Below are positions 1 through 10,146 of a stretch of 64,000 nt of DNA, one piece after another. The notes under the pieces were generated by a model. That model made no database searches and was not told the origin of the DNA. It saw only the letters and a program-made list of their open reading frames with translations. Position 1 is the first letter of the stretch, and each line of letters starts with the position of its first letter. This DNA comes from Pseudomonas serboccidentalis (GTDB taxonomy: Bacteria > Pseudomonadota > Gammaproteobacteria > Pseudomonadales > Pseudomonadaceae), in assembly GCF_028830055.1 (NCBI RefSeq), contig NZ_CP101655.1, positions 124,001 through 188,000 of the forward strand, written 5' to 3'. The translations under genes were made by a program, and so were the position numbers.

Positions 1-1
1 C

Positions 2-355
2 GAAGCCGGAAAAACTCTTGAGGTTGTCGGGCGTCAGCTGGGCAGCATCATCGAGGAGCTGGGTGTTGGTGCCTTTGCCAAGGCAGTCATTGCTTACGAG
101 CCTGTCTGGGCCATCGGTACCGGACTGACTGCAACGCCGCAACAGGCTCAGGATGTGCATAAAGCCATTCGCGAGCAGTTGGCGGCAGAGAATTCTGAAG
201 TCGCACGAGGTGTGCGGCTTCTATACGGCGGCAGCGTGAAGGCGGCCAATGCGGTCGAACTGTTCGGCATGCCGGATATCGATGGGGGGCTCATTGGTGG
301 AGCTTCCCTGAATGCAGATGAGTTCGGTGCGATTTGTCGCGCCGCGGGAAACTGA
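2..355 (+). CDS. tpiA: Triosephosphate isomerase, C-terminal part (5' end outside window)
   Basis: This is the last 117 codons of triosephosphate isomerase, which interconverts dihydroxyacetone phosphate and glyceraldehyde-3-phosphate in the cytoplasm. The reading frame is open from the first full codon of the window. The active-site segment [11 protein letters not shown], carrying the catalytic Glu and the start of the phosphate-gripping loop, is visible near the beginning. The phosphate-binding strand [11 protein letters not shown] and the terminal IGGASL segment follow. The gene ends 4 bp before secG, so the two are probably cotranscribed, an arrangement I recall as usual in pseudomonads. 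Only the family's C-terminal half can be judged, and it looks intact. Confidence 0.96.
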   Translation, partial: EAGKTLEVVGRQLGSIIEELGVGAFAKAVIAYEPVWAIGTGLTATPQQAQDVHKAIREQLAAENSEVARGVRLLYGGSVKAANAVELFGMPDIDGGLIGGASLNADEFGAICRAAGN

Positions 356-359
356 AAAA

Positions 360-746
360 ATGCTGGAAACAGTCGTAGTCGTTTTTCATCTGCTGGGTGC
401 ATTGGGCGTAGTTGCTCTGGTTTTGCTGCAGCAGGGTAAAGGTGCGGATGCTGGCGCGTCTTTCGGAGCAGGTGCTTCAAATACTGTGTTCGGAAGCCAA
501 GGTTCCTCTACCTTTCTTAGTAAGTTTACTGCTATACTTGCCGCCGGTTTCTTCATAACCAGCTTGGGGTTAGGTTACTTTGCTAAAGAGAAGGCTCATC
601 AGCTGACTCAAGCAGGTTTACCAGATCCAGCAGTGTTGGAAGTGCCTAAGCAACAACAACCGGCTTCTGATGATGTCCCGGTGCTTCAAGAGCAAAAGTC
701 GGCTACTCCAGCGACTGACGTACCTCCAGCTCAAGAGCAGAAGTAA
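360..746 (+). CDS. secG: SecG preprotein translocase subunit
   Basis: SecG is the small accessory membrane subunit of the SecYEG translocon. The 128-residue product has two hydrophobic segments, residues about 3-22 and 52-73, joined by the conserved glycine-rich loop ([13 protein letters not shown] then NTVFGS). A hydrophilic Gln/Pro-rich C-terminal tail follows. I start at the ATG 4 bp after the tpiA stop. An in-frame upstream ATG at 312 would overlap tpiA and add residues foreign to the family. tRNA-Leu follows directly downstream, so the transcript probably runs into it. Confidence 0.95.
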   Translation: MLETVVVVFHLLGALGVVALVLLQQGKGADAGASFGAGASNTVFGSQGSSTFLSKFTAILAAGFFITSLGLGYFAKEKAHQLTQAGLPDPAVLEVPKQQQPASDDVPVLQEQKSATPATDVPPAQEQK

Positions 747-768
747 GAAGGGTTTCAAACGTAGTTTT

Positions 769-854
769 GCCGAGGTGGTGGAATTGGTAGACACGCAACC
801 TTGAGGTGGTTGTGCCCATAGGGTGTAGGGGTTCGAGTCCCCTTCTCGGTACCA
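769..854 (+). tRNA. tRNA-Leu (anticodon GAG)
   Basis: This is an 86-nt type II tRNA with encoded CCA. The 5' acceptor strand GCCGAGG pairs with the 3' side, the anticodon arm is CAACC-TTGAGGT-GGTTG with GAG at 803-805, and there is a long variable arm as expected for leucine. The T-loop GTTCGAGTC is intact. It lies between secG and the initiator tRNA. Confidence 0.97.
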
Positions 855-951
855 ATTAGTCAGGAGAGCCCGCTGTTGCGGGCTTTCTTGCAGGTGGAAG
901 GTTACATTGACCCTATAAGGGATCGGTCGTATACTTCCGCCCCAGCTTTGT

Positions 952-1028
<77 letters not shown>

Positions 1029-1032
1029 GTTT

Positions 1033-1060
1033 AAGGAGCCCCTTTTAAGGGGCTTTTTGT
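1033..1060 (+). terminator. Rho-independent terminator after tRNA-fMet
   Basis: A hairpin with arms AGCCCCTT (1037-1044) and AAGGGGCT (1047-1054) is followed by a T run. It would end or attenuate transcription coming from the tRNA genes. Confidence 0.85.
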
Positions 1061-1101
1061 TAGCTGGACACTTTCTACGCCGCTGTTCGACGGCGTTTCA
1101 A

Positions 1102-1131
1102 GGATGGGCGTTTCGCCCATTTTTTTATTTT
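1102..1131 (+). terminator. Second terminator/attenuator hairpin in the rimP leader
   Basis: A perfect 7-bp stem ATGGGCG/CGCCCAT (1104-1110 with 1114-1120) with a TTT loop is followed by seven T and then ATTTT. It lies only 35 bp before the rimP start. Two terminators in 100 bp ahead of rimP suggest that read-through into the nusA operon is controlled. Confidence 0.8.
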
Positions 1132-1166
1132 GCATAGCATGCACATACATGCACGAGGGGGTTCAG

Positions 1167-1625
1167 GTGTCGAGCAAGCTAGAAGAGTTGCAGGCCTTGT
1201 TGGCCCCGGTGGTCGTGGCCCTAGGCTATGAATGCTGGGGTATTGAGTTTTCGGCTCAAGGTCGCCACTCAATGTTGCGCGTTTATATCGATAAAGAAGG
1301 CGGCGTACTGGTGGACGATTGCGCCATCGTCAGCCGTCAGATCAGCGGTGTGCTGGATGTTGAAGATCCGATCTCCGTTGAATACACCCTTGAAGTTTCC
1401 TCGCCTGGCATGGAACGCCCGCTGTTCACTCTTGAGCAGTTTGCAAAATTTGCCGGTGAACAAGTAAAGATCAAGCTGCGCTCGCCTTTTGAAGGGCGAC
1501 GCAACTTTCAGGGCCTTCTGCGCGGTGTAGAAGAGCAGGACGTCGTGGTGCAGGTAGAAGACCATGAGTTCCTGTTGCCGATCGACATGATCGACAAGGC
1601 CAACATTATTCCCAGTTTTGACTGA
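1167..1625 (+). CDS. rimP: Ribosome maturation factor RimP
   Basis: RimP assists 30S subunit maturation. The 152-residue product is of normal length and shows the two-domain pattern: an N-terminal alpha/beta domain ([15 protein letters not shown], then [11 protein letters not shown]) and a C-terminal SH3-like domain from about residue 88. The signature [11 protein letters not shown] is present. I chose the GTG at 1167 because a GAGGGGG ribosome binding site precedes it by about 6 nt. The in-frame ATG at 1104 lies inside a terminator stem and would add 21 atypical residues. It is the first gene of rimP-nusA-infB, with nusA 47 bp downstream. Confidence 0.95.
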   Translation: MSSKLEELQALLAPVVVALGYECWGIEFSAQGRHSMLRVYIDKEGGVLVDDCAIVSRQISGVLDVEDPISVEYTLEVSSPGMERPLFTLEQFAKFAGEQVKIKLRSPFEGRRNFQGLLRGVEEQDVVVQVEDHEFLLPIDMIDKANIIPSFD

Positions 1626-1672
1626 GACGCGGATCCCGCGGATCCAATGGCTTGCGAAAGGCGAGGCGTACG

Positions 1673-3154
1673 ATGAGCAAAGAAGTACTGCTGGTTGTTG
1701 AGTCGGTATCCAATGAAAAGGGCGTACCGGCAAGCGTAATTTTTGAAGCGCTGGAGCTGGCCCTGGCCACTGCTACCAAAAAGCGTTTTGAAGACGAAGT
1801 TGACCTGCGTGTGGAAATTAACCGCCACACCGGTTCCTACGAAACTTTCCGTCGCTGGACGGTCGTCGAAGAGAATGATCTCGATGATCCGGCCATCGAA
1901 ACCTGGCCGAGCAAGGTTGCCGAAACGCATCCTGGCGCCAAGGTTGGCGACGTCGTCGAAGAAAAAATCGAATCCATCGAGTTCGGCCGCATTGCCGCAC
2001 AGACTGCCAAGCAAGTCATCGTGCAGAAAGTGCGTGAAGCCGAGCGCGCTCAAGTGGTCGACGCCTATCGCGAGCGCCTGGGAGAAATCATCTCCGGCAC
2101 CGTGAAAAAAGTGACCCGCGATAACGTGATCGTCGATCTGGGCAACAACGCCGAAGCGTTGCTGGCTCGTGAAGACATCATTTCTCGCGAAACCTTCCGT
2201 GTCGGTGTGCGTCTGCGTGCACTGCTCAAGGAAATCCGCACCGAGAACCGCGGCCCGCAGCTGATCCTGTCGCGTACCGCGCCGGAAATGCTGATCGAGC
2301 TGTTCCGTATCGAAGTGCCGGAAATCGCTGAAGGCCTGATCGAAGTAATGGCGGCGTCCCGTGATCCGGGTTCGCGTGCCAAGATCGCTGTCCGCTCCAA
2401 GGACAAACGCATCGACCCGCAGGGCGCGTGCATCGGTATGCGCGGTTCGCGCGTCCAGGCCGTGTCGGGCGAGTTGGGTGGCGAGCGTGTCGATATCGTC
2501 CTGTGGGACGATAACCCGGCGCAGTTCGTGATCAATGCCATGTCGCCGGCAGAAGTGGCGGCCATTATCGTTGACGAAGATGCCCACGCCATGGACATCG
2601 CCGTTGGCGCAGACAATCTGGCTCAGGCCATCGGTCGCGGTGGTCAGAACGTGCGTCTGGCAAGCCAGTTGACTGGCTGGACCCTGAACGTGATGACCGA
2701 ATCGGACATCCAGGCTAAGCAACAAGCAGAAACCGGCGACATCCTGCGCAACTTCATCGACGAGCTGGAAGTCGACGAAGAGCTGGCTCAGGTGCTGGTT
2801 GATGAAGGCTTCACCAGCCTGGAAGAGATTGCCTACGTACCGTTGGAAGAAATGCTCAACATCGACGGCTTTGACGAAGACATCGTCAACGAGCTTCGCG
2901 CTCGTGCCAAGGATCGTTTGTTGACCAAAGCCATCGCTACTGAGGAAAAGCTGGCAGACGCCCATCCGGCCGAAGACCTGCTCTCGCTTGAGGGTATGGA
3001 CAAGGATTTGGCGATGGAACTGGCGGTGCGCGGCGTAATTACCCGCGAAGACCTGGCCGAGCAGTCTATTGACGACCTGCTCGACATCGACGGCATTGAC
3101 GATGATCGTGCCGGCAAGTTGATCATGGCCGCCCGAGCCCACTGGTTCGAGTAA
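1673..3154 (+). CDS. nusA: Transcription termination/antitermination factor NusA
   Basis: NusA binds RNA polymerase and nascent RNA and modulates pausing, termination and antitermination. The 493 residues match the E. coli length. The domains run in order: N-terminal polymerase-binding domain (about 1-130), S1 domain (about 136-200, with [18 protein letters not shown]), tandem KH domains (about 205-345, with [12 protein letters not shown] and [11 protein letters not shown]), then two acidic helix-hairpin-helix AR repeats (about 360-420 and 435-493). The ATG at 1673 was chosen over an in-frame ATG 21 bp upstream because family members begin MSKEV. NusA could feed back on its own operon through the leader hairpins upstream of rimP; this is inference. 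Confidence 0.97.
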   Translation: MSKEVLLVVESVSNEKGVPASVIFEALELALATATKKRFEDEVDLRVEINRHTGSYETFRRWTVVEENDLDDPAIETWPSKVAETHPGAKVGDVVEEKIESIEFGRIAAQTAKQVIVQKVREAERAQVVDAYRERLGEIISGTVKKVTRDNVIVDLGNNAEALLAREDIISRETFRVGVRLRALLKEIRTENRGPQLILSRTAPEMLIELFRIEVPEIAEGLIEVMAASRDPGSRAKIAVRSKDKRIDPQGACIGMRGSRVQAVSGELGGERVDIVLWDDNPAQFVINAMSPAEVAAIIVDEDAHAMDIAVGADNLAQAIGRGGQNVRLASQLTGWTLNVMTESDIQAKQQAETGDILRNFIDELEVDEELAQVLVDEGFTSLEEIAYVPLEEMLNIDGFDEDIVNELRARAKDRLLTKAIATEEKLADAHPAEDLLSLEGMDKDLAMELAVRGVITREDLAEQSIDDLLDIDGIDDDRAGKLIMAARAHWFE

Positions 3155-3181
3155 TTAGGCGCGGCCTGAGGAGAGAAGTGC

Positions 3182-5701
3182 ATGACGCAAGTCACGGTGA
3201 AACAACTGGCCGATGAGGTCAAAACACCGGTAGAGCGCCTGTTGCAGCAGATGCGTGAGGCAGGTCTGCCGCACACCGCCGCCGAAGAACATGTGACTGA
3301 CAGTGAGAAGCAATCCCTGCTGACTCACTTGAAAAGCAGCCACAAGGCGAAAGTGGAAGAACCACGCAAGATCACGCTGCAGCGTAAAACCACCAGCACC
3401 CTGCGTGTGGCTGGTAGCAAGAGCATCAGCGTAGAAGTTCGCAAGAAGAAAGTTTTCGTACAGCGTAGCCCGGAAGAAATCGAAGCCGAGCGCCAGCGTG
3501 AACTGGAAGAGCGTCGCGCAGTAGAAAATGCTGCCCGTCAGAAGGCTGAAGAAGAAGCCAAGCAGCGCGCTGAAGAAGAAGCGCGTCGCCAGCCTGCTGC
3601 TGCGTCGAGCGCTCCTGCCGAAGCTGTTGCAGCCCCTGCGCCAGTGGCCGAACCTGTGCGCGAAGCTGCGTCGGTTGTCGCTGCTGCGCCAGCTGCCGAC
3701 ACTCGCAAGCGTGACGAACAGCGTCGTCCGGACAAACCACGTGCCGACGATAACAATCGTCGCGGTGGTGGCGATGGCGAGCGCAAAAACGCTCCGCATC
3801 GTGCTTCGGTCAAAGAAAAAGCGCCGGCGCCACGTGTGGCACCACGCACTACCGACGAAGAAAGCGATGGCTTCCGTCGTGGTGGTCGCGGCAAGGCCAA
3901 GCTGAAGAAGCGCAACGCTCACGGTTTCCAGAGCCCAACCGGCCCTGTCGTGCGTGAAGTGAAGATCGGCGAAACCATCACTGTTGGCGATCTCGCTCAA
4001 CAGATGTCGGTCAAGGCTGCCGAAATCATCAAGTTCATGTTCAAGCTGGGTACCCCGGCCACCATCAACCAGGTACTGGATCAGGAAACTGCCCAACTGG
4101 TTGCTGAAGAACTGGGCCACAAAGTGACCCTGATCAGTGACACCGCCCTGGAAGATTCCCTGGCCGAGTCCCTGAAGTTCGAAGGTGAGGCGGTTCCTCG
4201 TGCGCCAGTCGTGACCGTAATGGGCCACGTTGACCACGGTAAGACCTCGCTGCTCGACTACATCCGTCGTGCCAAGGTAGCTGCTGGCGAAGCCGGCGGT
4301 ATCACCCAGCACATCGGTGCGTACCACGTTGAAACCGAACGCGGCATGGTCACCTTCCTCGACACCCCGGGTCACGCTGCGTTTACCGCAATGCGTGCTC
4401 GTGGTGCCAAGGCGACCGACATCGTGATCCTGGTGGTTGCGGCGGACGACGGCGTGATGCCACAAACCATCGAGGCTGTTCAGCACGCTCAGGCGGCTGG
4501 CGTTCCTCTGGTGGTTGCAGTGAACAAGATCGACAAGCCAGGTGCCGACCTCGATCGCATCCGCAGCGAACTGTCGGTTCACGGCGTGACTTCCGAAGAG
4601 TGGGGTGGCGACACGCCATTCGTACCGGTTTCGGCGAAAATGGGTACCGGCGTTGACGAACTGCTCGAAGCCGTTCTGCTGCAGGCCGAAGTTCTCGAAC
4701 TGACCGCCACTCCATCGGCTCCTGGCCGTGGTGTTGTCGTCGAATCGCGTCTCGACAAGGGCCGTGGCCCGGTAGCCACCGTGCTGGTTCAGGACGGTAC
4801 GCTGCGTCAAGGCGACATGGTGCTGGTCGGCTCGAACTATGGCCGCGTGCGCGCCATGCTCGACGAGAACGGCAAGCCGATCAAGGAAGCAGGTCCGGCC
4901 ATTCCGGTCGAGATCCTGGGTCTTGACGGTACGCCGGACGCTGGCGACGAGATGAGCGTGGTTGCCGACGAGAAGAAAGCCCGTGAAGTGGCTCTGTTCC
5001 GTCAAGGCAAGTTCCGCGAAGTCAAACTGGCTCGCGCACACGCCGGCAAGCTGGAAAACATCTTCGAAAACATGGGCCAGGAAGAGAAGAAGACGCTCAA
5101 CATCGTCCTCAAATCCGACGTCCGTGGTTCGCTGGAAGCTTTGCAGGGCGCTCTGAACGGCTTGGGCAACGACGAAGTGCAAGTGCGCGTGGTCGGTGGC
5201 GGTGTCGGTGGTATCACCGAATCCGATGCCAACCTGGCACTGGCTTCCAACGCTGTACTGTTCGGCTTCAACGTGCGTGCCGATGCTGGCGCACGGAAGA
5301 TCGTCGAGCAGGAAGGTCTGGACATGCGTTACTACAACGTGATCTACGACATCATCGAAGACGTCAAGAAAGCCCTGACCGGCATGCTCGGCAGCGATGT
5401 TCGCGAGAACATCCTGGGCGTGGCCGAAGTGCGTGACGTGTTCCGTTCGCCGAAGTTTGGCGCGATCGCCGGTTGCATGGTGATCGAAGGTGTTGTGCAC
5501 CGTAACCGTCCGATCCGTGTACTGCGTGAAGACATCGTTATCTTCGAAGGCGAGCTGGAATCCCTGCGCCGCTTCAAGGATGACGCTTCCGAAGTACGTG
5601 CCGGCATGGAATGCGGTATCGGCGTGAAGAGCTACAACGACGTCAAAGTCGGTGACAAGATCGAAGTCTTCGAGAAGGTTCAGGTTGCTCGCAGCCTCTA
5701 A
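3182..5701 (+). CDS. infB: Translation initiation factor IF-2
   Basis: IF-2 is the GTPase that places fMet-tRNA on the 30S subunit and promotes subunit joining. The 839-residue product has an IF2N domain at residues 1-50 and a long charged Ala/Glu/Arg-rich linker (about 90-250). A second IF2N-type domain follows, then the G domain with GHVDHGKTS at about 348, DTPGHAAF and NKID. The C-terminal beta-barrel and fMet-tRNA-binding domains complete it. The linker is repetitive and low in complexity, as usual. An initiator tRNA gene sits in the same operon region, linking IF-2 to its substrate. Confidence 0.97.
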   Translation: MTQVTVKQLADEVKTPVERLLQQMREAGLPHTAAEEHVTDSEKQSLLTHLKSSHKAKVEEPRKITLQRKTTSTLRVAGSKSISVEVRKKKVFVQRSPEEIEAERQRELEERRAVENAARQKAEEEAKQRAEEEARRQPAAASSAPAEAVAAPAPVAEPVREAASVVAAAPAADTRKRDEQRRPDKPRADDNNRRGGGDGERKNAPHRASVKEKAPAPRVAPRTTDEESDGFRRGGRGKAKLKKRNAHGFQSPTGPVVREVKIGETITVGDLAQQMSVKAAEIIKFMFKLGTPATINQVLDQETAQLVAEELGHKVTLISDTALEDSLAESLKFEGEAVPRAPVVTVMGHVDHGKTSLLDYIRRAKVAAGEAGGITQHIGAYHVETERGMVTFLDTPGHAAFTAMRARGAKATDIVILVVAADDGVMPQTIEAVQHAQAAGVPLVVAVNKIDKPGADLDRIRSELSVHGVTSEEWGGDTPFVPVSAKMGTGVDELLEAVLLQAEVLELTATPSAPGRGVVVESRLDKGRGPVATVLVQDGTLRQGDMVLVGSNYGRVRAMLDENGKPIKEAGPAIPVEILGLDGTPDAGDEMSVVADEKKAREVALFRQGKFREVKLARAHAGKLENIFENMGQEEKKTLNIVLKSDVRGSLEALQGALNGLGNDEVQVRVVGGGVGGITESDANLALASNAVLFGFNVRADAGARKIVEQEGLDMRYYNVIYDIIEDVKKALTGMLGSDVRENILGVAEVRDVFRSPKFGAIAGCMVIEGVVHRNRPIRVLREDIVIFEGELESLRRFKDDASEVRAGMECGIGVKSYNDVKVGDKIEVFEKVQVARSL

Positions 5702-5772
5702 CTCGCGCACTTCAGGAGCCGTGATGGCCGGCCGCACTCTTATGTGCGGCGCATCACCCGGACTCTAAACGC

Positions 5773-5806
5773 AACGCCCGGTCTGGCATTTGTCAGGCCG
5801 GGCGTT
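5773..5806 (+). other. Large intergenic hairpin between infB and rbfA
   Basis: The outer arms AACGCCCGG (5773-5781) and CCGGGCGTT (5798-5806) pair perfectly. The stem extends inward by about four further pairs, including one G-U. No T run follows, so it is probably not an intrinsic terminator. It may stabilise or mark a processing point in the mRNA. Confidence 0.6.
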
Positions 5807-5860
5807 TGCCGCTTTCAGACCTTGCGGGTTTCACCGCAGGGCAGTAACAGGTAACAAATC

Positions 5861-6262
5861 ATGGCAAAAGAATACAGCCGTACCCAACGTATCGGCGATC
5901 AGATGCAGCGTGAGCTGGCCCAGCTGATCCGTCGTGAAGTCAAAGACCCGCGTGTTGGTCTGGTCACCATTACCGCAGTGGAAGTCAGCCGTGACGTCGG
6001 TCACGCGAAGATCTTCATCACCGTGATGGGGCAGGACAATGCCGAAGACATCGCGCAAAGCATCAAGGTGCTCAACGCTGCCGCAGGGTTCCTGCGCATG
6101 CAACTGGCCCGTGAAATGAAGCTGCGCAGCGTGCCGCAATTGCACTTCCACTACGACGAAAGCGTCGTGCGTGGCGCGCACTTGTCGGCCCTGATCGAGC
6201 GTGCCGTGGCTGAGGACAATCAGCACGTGGCCGCTGCTGAACCTGAAGACACCAAGGAGTAA
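5861..6262 (+). CDS. rbfA: Ribosome-binding factor A
   Basis: RbfA is a 30S assembly and cold-adaptation factor with a KH-like fold. The 133-residue product opens [20 protein letters not shown] and carries the family core [27 protein letters not shown], followed by the [10 protein letters not shown] strand. It lies 159 bp after infB, across a hairpin, and 4 bp before truB. It belongs to the operon of translation genes found in the same order in E. coli. Confidence 0.96.
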   Translation: MAKEYSRTQRIGDQMQRELAQLIRREVKDPRVGLVTITAVEVSRDVGHAKIFITVMGQDNAEDIAQSIKVLNAAAGFLRMQLAREMKLRSVPQLHFHYDESVVRGAHLSALIERAVAEDNQHVAAAEPEDTKE

Positions 6263-6266
6263 CTCG

Positions 6267-7184
6267 GTGGCTCAGGTCAAACGTATCCGTCGTAACGTCA
6301 GCGGTATCATCCTGCTCGACAAGCCGTTGGGGTTCACCTCCAACGCCGCGTTGCAGAAGGTTCGCTGGTTGCTCAACGCCGAGAAGGCCGGCCACACCGG
6401 CAGTCTTGACCCGCTAGCCACCGGTGTACTGCCGCTGTGCTTTGGCGAGGCAACCAAGTTCTCGCAATACCTGCTCGATTCCGACAAGGGTTATGAAACC
6501 CTGGCGCAACTGGGCAAGACCACCACCACGGCAGACGCCGAGGGTGAGGTTTTGCAGGAGCGCCCGGTGACCGTTGGTCGCGCCGATGTTGAAGCGGTTC
6601 TGCCGAAATTTCGGGGTCAAATCAGTCAGATACCGCCGATGTACTCGGCACTCAAGCGTGACGGGCAGCCGCTGTACAAGCTGGCCCGTGCAGGCGAAGT
6701 AGTGGAGCGCGAACCGCGTTCTGTTACTATTGCGCGCTTGGAATTGCTGGCCTTCGAAGGCGATACTGCGCGTCTTGCAGTGGACTGCAGCAAGGGCACC
6801 TATATTCGCACCCTGGTGGAGGATATCGGTGAGCAACTCGGTTGTGGTGCGTACGTCGCAGAACTGCGTCGTACCCAGGCCGGGCCTTTTACCCTGGCGC
6901 AGACCGTGACCCTCGAAGAGCTGGAAGCGGTACATGCCGAAGGCGGCAACGAAGCGGTCGACCGCTTCCTGATGCCATCGGACAGCGGCCTGCAGGATTG
7001 GCCGTTGCTGCACTTCTCCGAAGCGAGCGCGTTCTACTGGCTCAACGGCCAGCCGGTACGTGCCCCGGATGCTCCGAAGTTCGGCATGGTACGGGTACAG
7101 GATCACAATGGTCGCTTCATCGGTATCGGTGAAGTGAGCGAAGACGGGCGCATCGCGCCGCGTCGACTGATTCGGTCAGAATGA
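6267..7184 (+). CDS. truB: tRNA pseudouridine-55 synthase
   Basis: TruB makes pseudouridine 55 in the T-loop of tRNAs. With the GTG start at 6267 the product is 305 residues. The catalytic Asp48 lies in [17 protein letters not shown]. The [13 protein letters not shown] motif and a C-terminal PUA-like domain are present. The start was chosen because AAGGAG precedes it by about 9 nt, overlapping the rbfA stop. An in-frame ATG at 6201 lies wholly inside rbfA and is rejected. Confidence 0.96.
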   Translation: MAQVKRIRRNVSGIILLDKPLGFTSNAALQKVRWLLNAEKAGHTGSLDPLATGVLPLCFGEATKFSQYLLDSDKGYETLAQLGKTTTTADAEGEVLQERPVTVGRADVEAVLPKFRGQISQIPPMYSALKRDGQPLYKLARAGEVVEREPRSVTIARLELLAFEGDTARLAVDCSKGTYIRTLVEDIGEQLGCGAYVAELRRTQAGPFTLAQTVTLEELEAVHAEGGNEAVDRFLMPSDSGLQDWPLLHFSEASAFYWLNGQPVRAPDAPKFGMVRVQDHNGRFIGIGEVSEDGRIAPRRLIRSE

Positions 7185-7234
7185 CCGAACGAGTGTGGCT
7201 GTTAACAGGCACGGTCACTACTCATTTATAGATA

Positions 7235-7281
7235 CAGGGATTTGTCCCTGGCCTGTTGAAGCTGTTTCTTTGAAACAGTTT
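7235..7281 (+). promoter_or_regulatory. Two stacked hairpins in the rpsO leader
   Basis: The first stem is CAGGGA/TCCCTG (7235-7240 with 7245-7250). The second is a 10-bp stem, counting one G-U, around CTGTTTC/GAAACAG (7262-7268 with 7272-7278). It ends just before the ribosome binding site AAAAGGA and the rpsO ATG. S15 is known to repress its own mRNA through leader structure in several bacteria, so these are candidates for that role. Confidence 0.5.
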
Positions 7282-7301
7282 CCTGATAAAAGGATTGCCT
7301 C

Positions 7302-7571
7302 ATGGCTCTCGACGTTCAAGAAAAAGCTCAAATCGTTGCCGACTACCAGCAAGCTGTTGGTGATACTGGTTCGCCAGAAGTGCAAGTTGCACTGCTGACC
7401 GCCAACATCAACAAACTGCAAGGTCACTTCAAGGCCAACGGTAAAGACCACCACTCCCGTCGTGGTCTGATCCGCATGGTAAACCAGCGTCGTAAGCTGC
7501 TGGACTACCTGAAAGGCAAGGATCTGAGCCGTTACAGCGCTCTGATCGGCCGCCTGGGTCTGCGTCGCTAA
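7302..7571 (+). CDS. rpsO: Small ribosomal subunit protein uS15
   Basis: S15 binds the three-way junction of 16S rRNA helices 20-22 early in 30S assembly. The 89-residue product is the standard length. It shows [20 protein letters not shown], the KDHHSRRGL rRNA-contact loop, and the [12 protein letters not shown] ending. An AAAAGGA ribosome binding site precedes it. A hairpin-rich leader upstream and the pnp gene downstream repeat the E. coli rpsO-pnp arrangement. Confidence 0.97.
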   Translation: MALDVQEKAQIVADYQQAVGDTGSPEVQVALLTANINKLQGHFKANGKDHHSRRGLIRMVNQRRKLLDYLKGKDLSRYSALIGRLGLRR

Positions 7572-7586
7572 TCAGCGATTGCGCTA

Positions 7587-7650
7587 TGAGGTTGGTTGTC
7601 TGTCAGGCATCAGCGGTTTTCCGCGGGTGGCTGGCAGGCTCCCAGCCTCA
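7587..7650 (+). other. Long-range stem between rpsO and pnp (terminator or RNase III site)
   Basis: TGAGGTTGG (7587-7595) can pair with CCAGCCTCA (7642-7650) with one G-U, enclosing smaller hairpins. A weak T-rich stretch follows. In E. coli a hairpin at this place is cut by RNase III and used for pnp autoregulation. The same role here is inference. Confidence 0.5.
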
Positions 7651-7764
7651 AGTTTTATCTGCACTACCGTTTTACCCGGACAGTCAGCGGGCCGATTCCC
7701 GACATTGCCCAAGAATTTCGCAAGAAACCAGTTCCCCCAAGAGCCACAAAGAAGGTAGGACACC

Positions 7765-9870
7765 GTGAACCCGGTAATCAAAAAATTCCAGTTCGGTCAG
7801 TCGACCGTTACCCTCGAGACTGGCCGTATCGCCCGTCAGGCCTCCGGCGCAGTATTGGTCACCGTTGACGACGACGTCAGCGTATTGGTGACCGTAGTCG
7901 GTGCCAAGCAAGCCGATCCAGGCAAGGGCTTCTTCCCTCTGTCCGTTCACTACCAGGAAAAGACTTACGCTGCCGGTAAGATCCCTGGCGGTTTCTTCAA
8001 GCGTGAAGGCCGTCCTTCCGAGAAAGAAACCCTGACTTCCCGACTGATCGACCGTCCGATCCGTCCGCTGTTCCCAGAAGGCTTCATGAACGAAGTGCAG
8101 GTTGTCTGCACCGTCGTTTCCACCAGCAAGAAGACCGATCCGGACATCGCTGCGATGATCGGTACCTCGGCTGCCCTGGCAATCTCGGGCATTCCGTTCG
8201 ACGGCCCGATCGGCGCCGCTCGCGTTGCTTTCCACGAAAGCACCGGCTACCTGCTGAACCCTACTTACGAGCAGCAAGCTGCTTCGAGCCTGGACATGGT
8301 CGTTGCCGGTACTTCGGACGCCGTACTGATGGTTGAATCGGAAGCCAAAGAGCTGACTGAAGACCAGATGCTGGGCGCGGTACTGTTCGCTCACGACGAG
8401 TTCCAGGTGGTGATCAACGCCGTTAAAGAACTGGCCGCCGAAGCTGCCAAGCCAACCTGGACCTGGGCTCCTGCTCCAGAAGCCACCGAGCTGCTGGGCG
8501 CGATCCGTGCCGAGTTCGGCGAAGCGATCTCCCAGGCTTACACCATCACCGTCAAGGCTGACCGCTACGCGCGTCTGGGCGAGCTGAAAGACCAGGTCGT
8601 TGCCAAGCTGTCCGGCGAAGAAGGCCAGCCTTCGGCTGCCGACGTCAAAGCGGCTTTCGGTGAAATCGAATACCGCACCGTTCGCGAAAACATCGTTAAC
8701 GGCAAGCCACGTATCGACGGCCGCGACACCCGCACCGTACGTCCGCTGAACATCGAAGTCGGCGTTCTGCCGAAGACTCACGGTTCGGCCCTGTTCACCC
8801 GTGGCGAAACCCAGGCTCTGGTCGTTGCAACGCTGGGTACTGCCCGTGACGCACAGTTGCTGGACACCCTGGAAGGCGAGAAAAAAGACCCGTTCATGCT
8901 GCACTACAACTTCCCTCCGTTCTCGGTGGGCGAGTGTGGTCGCATGGGTGGTGCTGGTCGTCGTGAAATCGGTCACGGCCGTCTGGCCCGTCGTTCGGTT
9001 TCGGCTATGCTGCCGGCCGCCGACGTGTTCCCGTACACCATTCGTGTGGTGTCGGAAATCACCGAATCCAACGGTTCGAGCTCGATGGCTTCCGTTTGCG
9101 GCGCTTCCCTGGCTCTGATGGACGCTGGCGTTCCAATGAAAGCGCCGGTTGCCGGTATCGCCATGGGTCTGGTTAAAGAAGGCGAGAAGTTCGCCGTCCT
9201 GACCGACATCCTGGGTGACGAAGACCACCTGGGCGACATGGACTTCAAGGTAGCCGGTACCGCCAAAGGCGTCACCGCGCTGCAGATGGACATCAAGATC
9301 AAGGGCATCACCGAAGAGATCATGGAAATCGCTCTGGGCCAAGCCCTGGAAGCGCGCCTGAACATCCTCGGCCAGATGAACCAGATCATTGGCCAGTCGC
9401 GTACCGAACTGTCGGCCAACGCTCCGACCATGATTGCGATGAAGATCGACACCGACAAGATCCGTGACGTTATCGGTAAAGGTGGCGCGACCATCCGTGC
9501 GATCTGCGAAGAGACCAAGGCTTCGATCGACATCGAAGACGACGGCTCGATCAAGATCTTCGGCGAAACCAAGGATGCCGCAGAAGCTGCTCGTCAGCGC
9601 GTTCTGAGCATCACTGCAGAAGCTGAGATCGGCAAGATCTACGTCGGCAAGGTTGAGCGCATCGTCGACTTCGGCGCATTCGTCAACATCCTGCCGGGCA
9701 AGGACGGTCTGGTGCACATCTCGATGCTGAGCGACGCTCGCGTAGAGAAAGTCACCGACATCCTGAAAGAAGGTCAGGAAGTGGAAGTGCTGGTACTGGA
9801 CGTGGACAACCGCGGCCGTATCAAGCTGTCCATCAAAGACGTGGCAGCTGCCAAGGCTTCGGGCGTTTAA
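7765..9870 (+). CDS. pnp: Polyribonucleotide nucleotidyltransferase (PNPase)
   Basis: PNPase is a phosphorolytic 3'-5' exoribonuclease of the RNA degradosome. The 701 residues contain two RNase PH domains, the second starting near residue 310 with [15 protein letters not shown]. These are followed by a KH domain with the GKGG loop (about 560-615) and an S1 domain (about 622-690, [18 protein letters not shown]). The start is GTG at 7765, preceded by GGTAGGA. The leader between rpsO and pnp is structured and likely processed. A strong terminator follows the stop codon. Confidence 0.97.
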   Translation: MNPVIKKFQFGQSTVTLETGRIARQASGAVLVTVDDDVSVLVTVVGAKQADPGKGFFPLSVHYQEKTYAAGKIPGGFFKREGRPSEKETLTSRLIDRPIRPLFPEGFMNEVQVVCTVVSTSKKTDPDIAAMIGTSAALAISGIPFDGPIGAARVAFHESTGYLLNPTYEQQAASSLDMVVAGTSDAVLMVESEAKELTEDQMLGAVLFAHDEFQVVINAVKELAAEAAKPTWTWAPAPEATELLGAIRAEFGEAISQAYTITVKADRYARLGELKDQVVAKLSGEEGQPSAADVKAAFGEIEYRTVRENIVNGKPRIDGRDTRTVRPLNIEVGVLPKTHGSALFTRGETQALVVATLGTARDAQLLDTLEGEKKDPFMLHYNFPPFSVGECGRMGGAGRREIGHGRLARRSVSAMLPAADVFPYTIRVVSEITESNGSSSMASVCGASLALMDAGVPMKAPVAGIAMGLVKEGEKFAVLTDILGDEDHLGDMDFKVAGTAKGVTALQMDIKIKGITEEIMEIALGQALEARLNILGQMNQIIGQSRTELSANAPTMIAMKIDTDKIRDVIGKGGATIRAICEETKASIDIEDDGSIKIFGETKDAAEAARQRVLSITAEAEIGKIYVGKVERIVDFGAFVNILPGKDGLVHISMLSDARVEKVTDILKEGQEVEVLVLDVDNRGRIKLSIKDVAAAKASGV

Positions 9871-9892
9871 TTACCCCCAGGCTTTAGCGCAA

Positions 9893-9931
9893 TAAAAATG
9901 CCCCGCCGTGAAAACGGCGGGGCATTTTTTT
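9893..9931 (+). terminator. Strong intrinsic terminator after pnp
   Basis: A perfect 12-bp stem ATGCCCCGCCGT/ACGGCGGGGCAT with a GAAA tetraloop is flanked by A and T runs. It closes the rimP-pnp operon and can act in both directions. Confidence 0.95.
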
Positions 9932-9944
9932 GTCTGCCATAAAG

Positions 9945-10036
9945 ATCAAAAGATCGCAGCCTGCGGCAGCGCCTACCAAACGATGTGATAACCCGATCCT
10001 GTAGGAGCTGCCGCAGGCTGCGATCTTTGCTTTTGT
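9945..10036. repeat. REP pair (REPIN), GTAGGAGCTGCC type
   Basis: Two inverted copies of a REP hairpin end outward in GATCTTT and inward in CCTAC/GTAGG, separated by about 25 bp. The left copy is slightly decayed (GGCAGCGCCTAC instead of GGCAGCTCCTAC). It lies between the pnp terminator and tRNA-Thr. Confidence 0.85.
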
Positions 10037-10063
10037 GAAAACCGGTGCTAGGTTTAGCCCACC

Positions 10064-10139
10064 GCCCGTGTAGCTCAGCCGGTAGAGCAGCGCACTCGTA
10101 ACGCGAAGGTCGCAGGTTCGATTCCTGTCTCGGGCACCA
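10064..10139 (+). tRNA. tRNA-Thr (anticodon CGT)
   Basis: This 76-nt tRNA has encoded CCA and anticodon CGT at 10097-10099. D, anticodon and T arms fold as expected. The acceptor stem has a T6-T67 mismatch, and the anticodon stem has an A31-C39 apposition. The gene order REP, tRNA and then a minus-strand gene suggests that it has its own promoter. Confidence 0.93.
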
Positions 10140-10146
10140 CTTCCCC

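Noticed and set aside
3155..5737. 860-codon open frame on the minus strand opposite infB
   Set aside because: It lies entirely antisense to infB, has no family resemblance, and is explained by the codon bias of infB leaving the opposite strand free of stops.
7684..9717. 677-codon open frame opposite pnp
   Set aside because: Antisense to pnp, no motif, typical high-GC shadow.
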